This document shows, piece by piece, positions 8,159 through 18,901 of a DNA stretch of 50,392 nt. The stretch's first letter is position 1, and each line of letters starts with the position of its first letter. The stretch lies in the IMG/VR virus record IMGVR_UViG_3300037847_004028, positions 1 through 50,392 of that record; one strand, written 5' to 3'. This DNA is from a virus. The notes beneath the pieces are model-generated. The model had not been told where the DNA came from. It worked only from the letters and a program-made list of their open reading frames with translations, and searched no databases. Both the position numbers and the translations under genes were made by a program.

Positions 8159-11100
8159 ATGCCACAGTTAGATGCTATATATAGACGAAAAAATAGATTA
8201 GTAGAACAAGTACCTGGCTCTAGTCAAGAAACGTTAGGTGTAGAAACTGCTGAACCAGAAGTAGATGTTATTCGTTTTGACCCTGACTTAGAGTATGGCT
8301 CAGAAAAAAATAAAATATCAGCGTATAAATCATATTTTGATGCAATAAATATGGTATTAAAAAATGAAAAAATACCTCCTGTAAACTTTAATCACCCTAC
8401 AACATTCTTATTAAATAAGACTGAATCAAGTAAAAACCTTGATATGTATAATGTATATCGTGACCAAATGGAAAAAACACTTCGGTCTAATTTTTTGTGG
8501 AATGATAATGTACCATTAAATAAACAAGAACAAACTATAGATGCATGGACAGATGAAATCTATGGTCTTACTAAACATACACAAAAGTTTTTAAATGGAT
8601 ATGATATATCAGAAGATGGTAAAAAAGCTATTTACGAAATAACTAGAAATCAAATACGTAAAACATCTCCTACTATATTTGCATGGGCTGGAGAAGAATA
8701 TAATCAATTTCAAAATTCTAAAAGAGATGGTCTTATTAAAACTAGTAAACAAGCTGAATCATCATTTTATGAAGGGTTAGGTGCATTAGGGATAGAATCT
8801 GTATTGGGAAGAGATGTAAAACAATATGCTGACCAAATGAGATTAGAAGCTGAAAGTATATCAGAAGCACAAGGATATGGTGCTATGACTACAGGAGAGC
8901 TTTTTGGTATAGGTGGTGTTGAAGGTGTTGCTAAAGGTCTTACTAATATTTTATATAATGCATATCAATCTTTACCATATCAAGTTCCAAGTTTAGCTAC
9001 ATCATTAGTAGCAAGAGGTTTAAGTAGTAATCCTTTTACATTTGGTGCTGGTCTTGGTCTTTCTTTAGGTGCTGGTGGTATTATGGAAACTGGTTCATTT
9101 TTATATGAAACGCAAAAAATGTATCATCAGTTAAAATCACAAGCATTTCGTTCAAGAGAAATACTAATGAATCCTGAACATCCTGATTATAACCCAGAGT
9201 TATTTAGAAAATTATTTTCTATAGAAATGAGTGATGGCAGTCGCAAAGCATTAGACTTGGTAACAGATTTAGAAATACGACAAATGTCTGAGGGATTATC
9301 AAGAGTGTATGGTGGTTTAAGTACTGCAGTTGAAGGTTTAAGTTCTTTTGCAGAAAAAAACATATTTGGCAAAATAGGGTCAGGTATGATAAAAGGAATG
9401 AAAAATAATAATAAATCTGCAGTTAAAGCAGTATTTAAAAGTTATTTTAGAAAACCTTTTGTTTCTACATTTCTTGAAGGCGGTACAGAAGCTACTCAAC
9501 AAGGTATTTCCGAAGCATTAAAATATTATAATGTACCTGAATATTCTATTAGTAAAGGAGCAATAGCAGAATCTTTTGCAATAGGTGCAATTTATGGAGC
9601 AAGTTTTTCAGGAGCTGGTGCATTAGGAAGAAAAGCTGTTGATATGTACTCAAACAAAAGAGGTGATTTTAATCTTTCAGAAGAACAAGCATCTAGGTTA
9701 ACACAAACAGATAAAGAACGTAGCAAAATAAGACCATATGATAATGATATTATTCTTGGTACAAACAATGCAGGGTATATAGAACAAATAGCAAAACAAT
9801 ATGATATATCTGCTGATGAAGTAGTGCAAAGACAAAATGATCTTGGTCAAATGGATAAGCTTACTGCTAAAAATAAAAAGATTATTGCTAATGCTAATCC
9901 ACAAATATTTGAAAAATATGGTTGGACAAATATTTACAAAACTTTTGCAAAACAACAAAAGAAAACAGTTGTACAAAAACAAGGAAAAACAGTAAGTAAA
10001 GTTGCTAAGAAAACTCCTTCTAAAAGAATAAGTGGACAACCCGAAATGAGTCCCGAAGCAATTATTCAACAAGCAATGCAGTTTAACTTTGATGATTTAC
10101 CTAGTGGAATGCCATCGCAAATAGACCCTGATGCTCAAGCTGGATTAGATATTTTTGATAACGGTAATGAAATGAATATTGACCTAGTTATTGAACAAGA
10201 ATTAAGGTCACAAATTGAGTTTACAAAAAAGAATACTACGCTTACAAGCAATGAAAAAAGAGTAAAATTAAAAGAATTACAATCAAAGTTAGATAAAGCT
10301 ACACAGTCTCTTAAACAACCAGCTAAAGTAAAAAAGAAAATAAAAAAGAAAGTTGAAATAAAACAAAAAACTAAAGCAGTTGTCAAAAAAACATTACAAA
10401 AACCTGATACAATAGAAGGACTTAAAAGAAAATTAAATTATATAAAAACAAATTATGTAGATAATGTAAAAGATAAAAACAGCGATAATTATAAAACTGC
10501 ATTACAAACAGTTAATGAATACCAAAAAAGACTAGAACAATTAGAAAGTAAAACAAAAAAGAAACCTGTAAAAAAACAACAATTTAGTTCTTTTGACCAA
10601 CCTTTAGAACTTCCAAAGGATATACAATTTAGTGAAAAACCAACAGATTATAATGCTGTAAAAAAAATAAGACCAAAATCAAAAAGTTTGCTTAAAGATT
10701 TTAAAGATAGTAAGAAAAAATCTTTTGATGCATATATGTCTCTTGCACCTAGAGTTATCACTAAACCTGAACTTCGTAAATCTCCTATAACACAAGACAT
10801 TTTAATATTAGAAAATGGTAAAGCAATAGGTGAAATAAAAGCTAATGAAAATGAAAAAGGACTTAGAACAGAAAGTTTAATTCTAGGAAAGGGTAAAAAT
10901 GCAATTATAGTACCAAATGTTGTTAGTGTAAATAATATTAATACTCAATTAGATAAATATATATCACCAAAACAAACAAATGTACCTGAGTCAGACCCTG
11001 ATAAAATAGCAGATAGTGAAAAAAGAACAGGTAGTATGAAGGATATTCAAGCTCTTCTTGCAAAGAAAAAAGGCACTAGTCAATTAAACATTTTTGATAA

Positions 11101-14100
11101 ACTTAAAGAAGATGCACCTGATATTGTTAAAGGAGCTACTGGTAAACATATTAATGATTTGTTTAATAAAGGCAATACAGATGATTCAGATGTTTTATTA
11201 AGTGAAATAGAAGATATGCCTAGTATAATTCTTACAGGTAAGCGTAAAAGAGAATTTGACATGATGCAGAACAAACTATGGAATGCAACTAAAAGAGGGT
11301 ATGGTTTAACTGAACTTGATTTTCCTGATTATGTAGATGCATTTAAAAGTTATTGGGGTGCTACAGTATTTAAAGATGGATATGATACTTGGTCACAAGA
11401 AAGGTTAGCTAAGAGTCCAACAAAAACAAGTATTGCAAAAACTATTGGTAAAAAAATGCGAAGCATAGGAGATGTGTTTGCAAATGAACAAGACCTAGAT
11501 AGTGAATTTGATGATGCTTATGATAGTGCAATAGAATATATAAGAGAAAACATTGGTGATGTTAATAGTGATTTAGAATTTAATCAATTAAGTGCAAAAG
11601 ACTTTAGTAGAATAGCAAAAAGTCCTTTTGTTGTATATGATTTTAGTGTTGATGTTGAAAAGCTTAGTGAGATACAAGACATTGCATATACACTTATAGA
11701 AGAAAATGAACAAACTGCTTTTAACGATTTGTTAGAAATTATTAGTACTCCTGAGTTTGATCTTGTAACTCCTGATGGTTTAACATTAGCTGAACTTGTA
11801 GAAAGAAACGATAATGCTAGGCAGTTATTTAGAAGGTATTACAATTCTATACATCCTAGTAATACTGGTTCAGTAAATAAAGGTGTAGAAGGTGAGATAA
11901 TCGAATACGAAGCAAGACTTTCTACTGCTTCAAATAGTTTAGAACCTACACTTAGAGATGGTAAGCTAGTATATCCTATCCTTGATTTTAGAGCAACTGG
12001 TGAATCTAGTCTTAATGGTCAAACAAGACCAGAGGTAGGTGTAAAAAGACATTACTTGAGATATGCACAGGATAATGGCTCTGTCTTTGCTATGCTTAAA
12101 AACAAAGATATATATGTAAGTTATAAAGAAAATAAAATATATGGATTCTTAAAAACACCACAGTTAATGAACTTGTATAAATACAAGCTAGTTGATAATA
12201 ATCTCGTACCAATTGCATCTCGTGGTGAAGATGGTAATCTTATTATGGCTGCTATAACAGATAAAGTAAAAAATGCTAGTAAGGATATAGAAACATTTGC
12301 AATAGAAGAAATACAGCCTTATAAAAAATTTATGAATACAAATAAAAGCAAATGGGAAACTGTAAATAATATATTTGGACCCTTGCTAAGTCAAGACAAT
12401 ATGACTACAAAAGAAAGTGAGTATTTTGATTTTGTATTTGATGGTGATTACAATACATATAGACAACATGTAATAGCAAGGCATTATGCATTAAAAGATT
12501 TGTTTGGCTCTGATTATATCTTTATGAAGCCAGAGACTTTAATGAAAAGAATTAAAATACCATTTACTCCTGTGCAAACAAGTCCTTCACTTCCTCCTAG
12601 AAAAGTAATGTTCTTTGATTCTAAAAATGCGACAATAGAATATAAATCTACTCGTGTTGATGGAGATGATAAAATTAAGAAAGTAAAACTGCAACAAGCT
12701 ATAGATGGAGAAATGCAATATATAGGTGATGGTACTACACTTACATCGGGTAATGTGTTTACAGAAACATATCCTGAGCATTTTGGTACTCCTGAAAATG
12801 CAACAAGAGCTAAAACAGTTCATTACTATAAAAGAGGTGAAGATGTTCATATGGCTAAACACCAAGAAATGACATTGTTTTTACCTGAGGGAGAAAGTGC
12901 AGTATTAAAAGTAAATAACGAACCTTATGCTTATTTTGTAAGAGAAGGAAATAATGTAAATATTTATGATATGGAAAATAATCCTATCGATAATCTTATG
13001 TCTAATGATGAAGCTAAAGTAAGAAGTGGTGAATTACTTAAGGATGGAGTAATGCATGAAATAGCTGGTGAGTCTATAGGTATGGTTACATTTACAGATA
13101 GGTATCAAAAGAATACTAGCATATTTAGTGGGCAATTAAGTTATTACTTTGATGATCCAAGATTTCAAGAACTTATAATGGATAAGTTTGAAAATATAAA
13201 TCAAGGTACATTCTCTCCTAAAGCATTAGAAGCTACATTAAGAGCAATCTCTGAAAATGGCGAAAGAATGGATGCAATTATTAAAAACTTTTCTAATCGT
13301 TATGTAGATGTAATACCGCAAAATGTTGAAGAACTAGCAGAATTAGGTGCTGGTAAACATCCAGTAAATAGTGGATTTTTTAAAGAGACAATGAAGAATA
13401 AGTTTTTAAAACCTATGGTAGATTTTAAGATGAAAGGTTCTCACTTAGATTTTCGTGCTGACTACAGAGGATTAGTAAATCAAGACGAAACTATCATCGG
13501 ACCAAACAATGGTTTAATAAAAGAAATTACAAGAATAGCAGAGCTACCTAGTAAAATGAATACTAATGCTAAAATAGATGCAGTTAATGAGTGGCTTAGT
13601 AAAAATAAATTTTACACAATGATTGTAAGGCATCCTGTCGCAAGTAGTGTAGGATTTGGTTTATATAGAATTAAAAAGATTGAACCTTCAATAGGTGATT
13701 CATTTATATTGCATCCTAAAGAAGTTAAAGAGCGTTTTGAAGGTGACCATGACCATGACAGAGGACATTTAGTATGGCTTGACCAAGAGTTTTATAATCA
13801 ACTTAAACCACATGAAGTCCCTACTAGTGGATTAGGATTAAGTCAATTTAAAAAGTTTGATGAAGAAAGTACCTTAGAAAACCTTAGTGGTACAGCAGAG
13901 ATGATTGAAAGAATGACTTATGGTCAAACTGCTATTGGAGAAGTAGTGAACATTACTAGATATGCAGGTGCATTAAATGCAATGTTTGGTAAGGATGGTT
14001 TTATGCAATATACAGTTAACGGTAAAGTAATTAAACTCAAACCAAGACCATTTAATATGCAAGTAATGGATAATGATATTGTTTATAAAGATGGTAGAAG

Positions 14101-15196
14101 GTGGAAAGGTAAAGTAAAAGACCTTTTAAGATTATATCTGCAAGCAGCAGTTGACCACCCTAAAGTATTATTACTTGATAGATGGAATTATAGTAGAGAT
14201 AAATTAATTAACTATTTGTTCTATGACCCAGCATCTCCAAATGCTCCTTTAAACGCTACATTAGTCGAGTTTCTTAAAAAAGGTATATTGGATATACTTA
14301 ATATAAATGGACAAGTAGATAATCATCGTGTCTCTGGTGGTAAGTCTGTAAAGTTTGATGAATTGTTAAATAAAAGTGAAGAATACAATGAATTTGTTAA
14401 TGATAGAGCAGAGTATTTAAGAAATGACTTATTAAGAAAAGAAGAAGCATATTATGATAATGTAAATAGTAACATTGAATCTGCAACACGATCACAGGAT
14501 ATGGTTTTATTTGGTGAAGCAAAGTTTGCAAAAAACAGTAATCAACCTATGAGTTTACAAGAAAAGATTACAATCAAATATGCAGAAATGTTAGATAAAA
14601 TACCTGGTAAGCGTAATAGATTTTTTAACACACCTCGTGAATTAAGTCTGCCTGTACATAGAACTGCAGTTTACAATATATACCCTGAATTGTTTGAGCA
14701 AATTACAGAAATGGCTGGAGATGTAGATGCATTACCTCAAGAGGGAATAACGTATGCAAGTAATATTTCTAATAGCTTAACTAAACTATATGAGTCTAAA
14801 AAAAATAAAAACGAAACTGGTAGTACAATAAGTTTTATAGAAAGACTTACTCCTAAAACATGGGATTACAATAAACAATTTGTTGAGTTTTATAAGTTTT
14901 GGTCTAAAAAATATGAAGCATTATCTCCACTAGATAGAAAGTTAGCTACAATACAATATTTATTTGGAACTGTTGGTGGTAATAAAAGAGTACTAAAACA
15001 AGATTTAAATACATTACCTCCTATAAAACGTAAAGGCGGTACAACATTAGACCCAGAAATAATGGCAATATATTTTAAAGAATATAATAGTTTATTAAAC
15101 AAATTTGAAAAAGATACTAGCATATTGACTGAGCTTAGAAAATCACCAAAGATGTCAATGGCTGAATTAAGAAAGGACTTAGGTTGTGGCAAGTAA
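8159..15196 (+). CDS. Giant virion-type single-chain RNA polymerase with two-barrel (QDE-1/gp66-like) catalytic core
   Basis: The 2345-residue protein has motifs of double-psi beta-barrel RNA polymerases in family order. Barrel A: DGTTLTS (1524-1530), then K1558 and K1567. Barrel B: RADYRG (1766-1771, compare RVDYSG of bacterial beta-prime), R-H-P (1824-1826, compare NRAP/RNP), then DHDHD (1863-1867) followed by RGHLVWLD, matching the DLDGD-YFV-WD pattern of RDR enzymes. AVDHPK (1997-2002) matches the RDR motif AVDFPK about 130 residues downstream. The first about 1000 residues look like a delivery region: Gly-rich hydrophobic stretches (about 240-490) and Lys-rich linkers (600-624, 721-745). 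Size and place among ejection proteins match crAss-like gp66 (about 2180 residues). Likely role: injected polymerase for early genes. The glycine usual before the third Asp is His here. Activity is inferred. Confidence 0.8.
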   Translation: MPQLDAIYRRKNRLVEQVPGSSQETLGVETAEPEVDVIRFDPDLEYGSEKNKISAYKSYFDAINMVLKNEKIPPVNFNHPTTFLLNKTESSKNLDMYNVYRDQMEKTLRSNFLWNDNVPLNKQEQTIDAWTDEIYGLTKHTQKFLNGYDISEDGKKAIYEITRNQIRKTSPTIFAWAGEEYNQFQNSKRDGLIKTSKQAESSFYEGLGALGIESVLGRDVKQYADQMRLEAESISEAQGYGAMTTGELFGIGGVEGVAKGLTNILYNAYQSLPYQVPSLATSLVARGLSSNPFTFGAGLGLSLGAGGIMETGSFLYETQKMYHQLKSQAFRSREILMNPEHPDYNPELFRKLFSIEMSDGSRKALDLVTDLEIRQMSEGLSRVYGGLSTAVEGLSSFAEKNIFGKIGSGMIKGMKNNNKSAVKAVFKSYFRKPFVSTFLEGGTEATQQGISEALKYYNVPEYSISKGAIAESFAIGAIYGASFSGAGALGRKAVDMYSNKRGDFNLSEEQASRLTQTDKERSKIRPYDNDIILGTNNAGYIEQIAKQYDISADEVVQRQNDLGQMDKLTAKNKKIIANANPQIFEKYGWTNIYKTFAKQQKKTVVQKQGKTVSKVAKKTPSKRISGQPEMSPEAIIQQAMQFNFDDLPSGMPSQIDPDAQAGLDIFDNGNEMNIDLVIEQELRSQIEFTKKNTTLTSNEKRVKLKELQSKLDKATQSLKQPAKVKKKIKKKVEIKQKTKAVVKKTLQKPDTIEGLKRKLNYIKTNYVDNVKDKNSDNYKTALQTVNEYQKRLEQLESKTKKKPVKKQQFSSFDQPLELPKDIQFSEKPTDYNAVKKIRPKSKSLLKDFKDSKKKSFDAYMSLAPRVITKPELRKSPITQDILILENGKAIGEIKANENEKGLRTESLILGKGKNAIIVPNVVSVNNINTQLDKYISPKQTNVPESDPDKIADSEKRTGSMKDIQALLAKKKGTSQLNIFDKLKEDAPDIVKGATGKHINDLFNKGNTDDSDVLLSEIEDMPSIILTGKRKREFDMMQNKLWNATKRGYGLTELDFPDYVDAFKSYWGATVFKDGYDTWSQERLAKSPTKTSIAKTIGKKMRSIGDVFANEQDLDSEFDDAYDSAIEYIRENIGDVNSDLEFNQLSAKDFSRIAKSPFVVYDFSVDVEKLSEIQDIAYTLIEENEQTAFNDLLEIISTPEFDLVTPDGLTLAELVERNDNARQLFRRYYNSIHPSNTGSVNKGVEGEIIEYEARLSTASNSLEPTLRDGKLVYPILDFRATGESSLNGQTRPEVGVKRHYLRYAQDNGSVFAMLKNKDIYVSYKENKIYGFLKTPQLMNLYKYKLVDNNLVPIASRGEDGNLIMAAITDKVKNASKDIETFAIEEIQPYKKFMNTNKSKWETVNNIFGPLLSQDNMTTKESEYFDFVFDGDYNTYRQHVIARHYALKDLFGSDYIFMKPETLMKRIKIPFTPVQTSPSLPPRKVMFFDSKNATIEYKSTRVDGDDKIKKVKLQQAIDGEMQYIGDGTTLTSGNVFTETYPEHFGTPENATRAKTVHYYKRGEDVHMAKHQEMTLFLPEGESAVLKVNNEPYAYFVREGNNVNIYDMENNPIDNLMSNDEAKVRSGELLKDGVMHEIAGESIGMVTFTDRYQKNTSIFSGQLSYYFDDPRFQELIMDKFENINQGTFSPKALEATLRAISENGERMDAIIKNFSNRYVDVIPQNVEELAELGAGKHPVNSGFFKETMKNKFLKPMVDFKMKGSHLDFRADYRGLVNQDETIIGPNNGLIKEITRIAELPSKMNTNAKIDAVNEWLSKNKFYTMIVRHPVASSVGFGLYRIKKIEPSIGDSFILHPKEVKERFEGDHDHDRGHLVWLDQEFYNQLKPHEVPTSGLGLSQFKKFDEESTLENLSGTAEMIERMTYGQTAIGEVVNITRYAGALNAMFGKDGFMQYTVNGKVIKLKPRPFNMQVMDNDIVYKDGRRWKGKVKDLLRLYLQAAVDHPKVLLLDRWNYSRDKLINYLFYDPASPNAPLNATLVEFLKKGILDILNINGQVDNHRVSGGKSVKFDELLNKSEEYNEFVNDRAEYLRNDLLRKEEAYYDNVNSNIESATRSQDMVLFGEAKFAKNSNQPMSLQEKITIKYAEMLDKIPGKRNRFFNTPRELSLPVHRTAVYNIYPELFEQITEMAGDVDALPQEGITYASNISNSLTKLYESKKNKNETGSTISFIERLTPKTWDYNKQFVEFYKFWSKKYEALSPLDRKLATIQYLFGTVGGNKRVLKQDLNTLPPIKRKGGTTLDPEIMAIYFKEYNSLLNKFEKDTSILTELRKSPKMSMAELRKDLGCGK

Positions 15197-18100
15197 TAAA
15201 TGTAGCGATTTAGAACAAGATGATGTACTGGTAGCAGATTTACATAATGCCTCTAATTTAGAAAGTGAACTAAATAAGAAACAATTGTATGACCCTGATG
15301 TTTTACCTGTATTTAAAAAAATAGATCAATCTATTAAAAATACAATAGACAGAATGAAAAAATACTCAGGTGAGTATGACCCTTCTAAGTTTACGTTTAA
15401 TGAAAAGTATCTAAGAAAACTAATTAAAAGAAGAGAAGCAACAACAGACCAAGTAGAAAAACAAACTATTATAACTGCATTACAATCACAAGCAGATGCT
15501 GACCCAGGTTTTTTAGAAGCATTAAAAGAAAGTGCATATGAAATAACTAAGACAGAACAATACAAAGAGCAAAGAAAATACAAAGAAGCTAAAGTAGACC
15601 CTGTTACAAAGTTACCTAATTTTTATACACTTAGTTTACAAACGCTTAGAGTATTGTATCACGACTTAGCACCTTTAATGGATGTAAATGAAAATGGAGA
15701 TGTGCTTGGTAGGTTAGGTTCAAACATTGCATATGAGTTTGCATTACCTAAAACAATATTTAAAAGAGCAAAAGACACAGAAATATTTAAATACAAACAA
15801 GCATTGTATGATTATCGTAATGAAATGAATAGAAGGGTTTCTAGTTACTCTGGTCCGATAGACGTTCCTTCCAGTCAAGAAAGAGAAAGAGTACACCCTG
15901 ACACAGATATTCCTGTTATAGATAATATAAGAAGAAGTAAGGCAGGCTATGCTGATATACTTGACAATATAAATACAACAGTAAATGCATATCTAAAAGC
16001 TAGGGGCATGGTAGGAGATGGTAGTGATCAAGTACATGAATTAATTACAGATTTAATGCATGGCAGAGCGTTTATAAGGATGGATAAAAAAGGATTTGGT
16101 AAAGTATATCGATATGAAAACTGGGTTCCTACTGAAAGAAGATATAAAGAAAGTGGAGATAGAATATTTAGATGGAAAGGGAAAGAGTTTAACGAACAAC
16201 AACTTGAAAAATATAATAAACAATATGGTAATAAGTTTGATTTTACTGAATATGTAGTGCCTTATCAGTTTGGTAATAGACCACAAATAGATTTTGGTGC
16301 AGAAATGAAAAACGGAATGTCTATGGCTAATTCTGTAGACTCGTTATTAGAGCATTTAGACATTATATATAGGGAAGGTTTTGATGATGTAAAGACTGAC
16401 CTTACAAACGTAATAGAAGAAATGAATACTACTTTAAATGAATACAAGAAAAAAGGAATACAGATGCCACCTGAATTATTTCAGGAACTTGTTACAGATA
16501 AAGTAAATCAAGAAGAATTTTTAGATTTATTAAATAAAGATATATCTAATAGGAATGAAGAAAGAAATGAAAGACTAGTTGCTGGACAAAGAATGCAAGC
16601 TGTAGGAAAAGTACAAAAAAGAAAACAACATGCATTAGAAGATGGTACAATAATTATAGCAAGAGATTATAAAAGGTATTATCCTAAGATGTATTTTAGT
16701 GCAGATGTAGGTGAAGGAATTAATCAAGCTTTAATAAATATAGATAGTGAATTATTAGCATTACAAAATGCAATGGTAATTGACCCTGACCTTATTGATG
16801 AAAATACAGCAGCAAACTTAGATAAAGATTCTGATAGATTCAATGAACTAGTAAAAGGTAAAGCACATTTAGAACAAGCTTTAGTAAGATACTTAGATTT
16901 AAATGGGCAAACGTTAAAAGAAGATGAAGTAGCAGAGTTAATGACTCCATTTGAAAAGCATTTTAAACCTGTTACTAATTTTTTACCTTATGATTTAGTA
17001 AGAAAAGATAAAAGCGTAACTCCTGATTATTTTAATAGAATATCTAAAACAGTTGTTAAAGCACAATTGTTATCAAAGTTATTATCTGCTTATGGCAGGA
17101 TACAGAAACCAAGCTTTCAAAACTATTTAGTTAATAGATATAGGATTGCATGGAATAGTCCTAAATCAGAAGGTAGTTTTTTAGGAACAAGATTTGACAT
17201 GCCTTCATTAGCTAAAAAATTACATGTAAGTGAAGATGGCATTGTAAACCTATTAAATAAAATGAGGTCAATACAAACTTTTCAAGTATTAGGAGGGTGG
17301 TCTTCGGGATTTGGTCAGCTTACATCTATGGCTAACAAAATGATGGAACTTGGATATGATGCAACTATAACTGCATATCAAGATTCTCAGCTAACAGAAA
17401 ACAAAGCATTGATTGTAAAGAGTGGTATACTATCATTTGAAGATATGGTTGAAACGCATCTTCTTATGGAAGGTAATAGTGCTGAAGTAAAAAGAGTACA
17501 AGAACTTAAAAAGAAATATAAACAAGAATTAGAATCAGGAAAGATTCAAGGATTCGCTAAAGCGTTGTTAAGAACGTTAGAAAAAAATAATTCTGCTTGG
17601 GCTGAAGTACCAAGATCACTGGCAAACTATGCAATTACTGGAGAGTTTCCTATATATAGTACTGATAGTAAAACAGTAAAGAATGCTAAGTTTGTAGCAA
17701 ACTTTAGAAAATACGTTAGTATGTCATTAACAGAAAAAATACTTCGTAGTACATCTTTTATGATGGGTGTTAATTGGAGTATTGAATCTGGATATGCACA
17801 AAGTAAAGATGACCCAGTAGCTACAGAGTTTGGTAAACGTTTTGTACAAGAAATGGATTTTACACTTGGCAATGAAGGTGTAGGAGATTCTTTTGGTAAT
17901 TCATTAATGCAATGGTTTAATCAAGTAAGGGTTTGGAGTACACAAAGAATGGCTTATGGCAAAGATGCATACAAACGAGCATGGTTATCTGAGTATGCAG
18001 TAGACCCTGATCAAAGTAAAATTACTAGAAGTGCAAAAGCATCTATAAAATTTGCTAATGCATTAATGTTGGAAGCTAGTGGAAATGGTCTTACTGTTGC

Positions 18101-18824
18101 TAGTACGTTAGGAGGGGCGGCAGTTGCAGGTTCATTACTTGCTGGATATAGTGGCGTACTTGGTCCAATAGGAGCATTAGCTGGAGGTGTTGCAGGGTAT
18201 GGAACATCTTATTTAAGTAAAAAGATAACAAATCCTATAACGCATTTAGAAGAACGAAGAAAAGCTTTGCGTTTAACAAACCCTAGTACTTCTAAGGCTA
18301 GTCAAATGCTATTATTTCATGGTGCAACATCAGCATTATATGATTTTGTATTATACAATTTTGATTTTAGTTATGCTAAAGAAGGTGCATTAGCATCAGG
18401 TGTGTTAAAGTTTACTAGAAGATTTGCAGGTAATCAATCGTTTACAAGGCTTGGTAGTGGGTTTACTTCACCATTAATGAGAAGCACAATGATGAGTATG
18501 CACTTATTATATAAAGCTCTTAATGAAGAAGAAGATGTAGAAGCTTTAGATTTTGTTAAGTTGTTTGGAAGTTTCGCAGGGGTAGGATATATGCAATTTG
18601 CATATTTACTTATGGATGCATTTTATGATGAGCAGTCATTAGCAAAACATAAAAATAAAAATGCTCGTAATGGTATACGTCAATTTATTAGATTAAATAC
18701 ACCTAATATAGTTCCAAGCGAATTACTGGGTTCATTTGGTGCAGATTTTTTTGACATTACTGAAGCTGGTGCAAAAGTATTTGATGATATAAATAGATAT
18801 GGAATGGGATTAGGTAAAAAATAA
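15186..18824 (+). CDS. 1212-residue virion protein with Gly-rich membrane segment, putative ejection partner
   Basis: The gene starts with GTG inside the end of the polymerase gene (11-base overlap) behind AAGGA with an 8-base gap, so the two are co-translated. Most of the protein is charged and helical. A long Gly/Ala-rich hydrophobic stretch near residues 965-1010 (VAGSLLAGYSGVLGPIGALA) could insert into a membrane, as expected for a channel-forming ejection protein. The C-terminal 150 residues contain more amphipathic helices. I recognise no enzyme motif. It probably forms the trans-envelope conduit or anchors the polymerase in the capsid; this is inference from position and composition. 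Confidence 0.6.
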   Translation: MASNKCSDLEQDDVLVADLHNASNLESELNKKQLYDPDVLPVFKKIDQSIKNTIDRMKKYSGEYDPSKFTFNEKYLRKLIKRREATTDQVEKQTIITALQSQADADPGFLEALKESAYEITKTEQYKEQRKYKEAKVDPVTKLPNFYTLSLQTLRVLYHDLAPLMDVNENGDVLGRLGSNIAYEFALPKTIFKRAKDTEIFKYKQALYDYRNEMNRRVSSYSGPIDVPSSQERERVHPDTDIPVIDNIRRSKAGYADILDNINTTVNAYLKARGMVGDGSDQVHELITDLMHGRAFIRMDKKGFGKVYRYENWVPTERRYKESGDRIFRWKGKEFNEQQLEKYNKQYGNKFDFTEYVVPYQFGNRPQIDFGAEMKNGMSMANSVDSLLEHLDIIYREGFDDVKTDLTNVIEEMNTTLNEYKKKGIQMPPELFQELVTDKVNQEEFLDLLNKDISNRNEERNERLVAGQRMQAVGKVQKRKQHALEDGTIIIARDYKRYYPKMYFSADVGEGINQALINIDSELLALQNAMVIDPDLIDENTAANLDKDSDRFNELVKGKAHLEQALVRYLDLNGQTLKEDEVAELMTPFEKHFKPVTNFLPYDLVRKDKSVTPDYFNRISKTVVKAQLLSKLLSAYGRIQKPSFQNYLVNRYRIAWNSPKSEGSFLGTRFDMPSLAKKLHVSEDGIVNLLNKMRSIQTFQVLGGWSSGFGQLTSMANKMMELGYDATITAYQDSQLTENKALIVKSGILSFEDMVETHLLMEGNSAEVKRVQELKKKYKQELESGKIQGFAKALLRTLEKNNSAWAEVPRSLANYAITGEFPIYSTDSKTVKNAKFVANFRKYVSMSLTEKILRSTSFMMGVNWSIESGYAQSKDDPVATEFGKRFVQEMDFTLGNEGVGDSFGNSLMQWFNQVRVWSTQRMAYGKDAYKRAWLSEYAVDPDQSKITRSAKASIKFANALMLEASGNGLTVASTLGGAAVAGSLLAGYSGVLGPIGALAGGVAGYGTSYLSKKITNPITHLEERRKALRLTNPSTSKASQMLLFHGATSALYDFVLYNFDFSYAKEGALASGVLKFTRRFAGNQSFTRLGSGFTSPLMRSTMMSMHLLYKALNEEEDVEALDFVKLFGSFAGVGYMQFAYLLMDAFYDEQSLAKHKNKNARNGIRQFIRLNTPNIVPSELLGSFGADFFDITEAGAKVFDDINRYGMGLGKK

Positions 18825-18860
18825 TCTGTTACAATTAGGAATGTATGCTTAAAATATGTT

Positions 18861-18890
18861 GCACTCACTTATGTGTGTGTTGCTTAAACA
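18861..18890. other. Intergenic repeat motif copy 1 (ATGTGTGTG) in a small hairpin
   Basis: ATGTGTGTG lies at 18871-18879 followed by TTGC. CACTCAC (18862-18868) can pair with GTGTGTG (18873-18879) with one mismatch. Read on the minus strand the element is AAGCAACACACACATAA, almost the same as the copy at 21901-21912 (AAGCAACACACAAATAA). It lies in the gap between converging gene blocks. The function is unknown. Confidence 0.5.
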
Positions 18891-18901
18891 GGTCTATTTA
18901 A

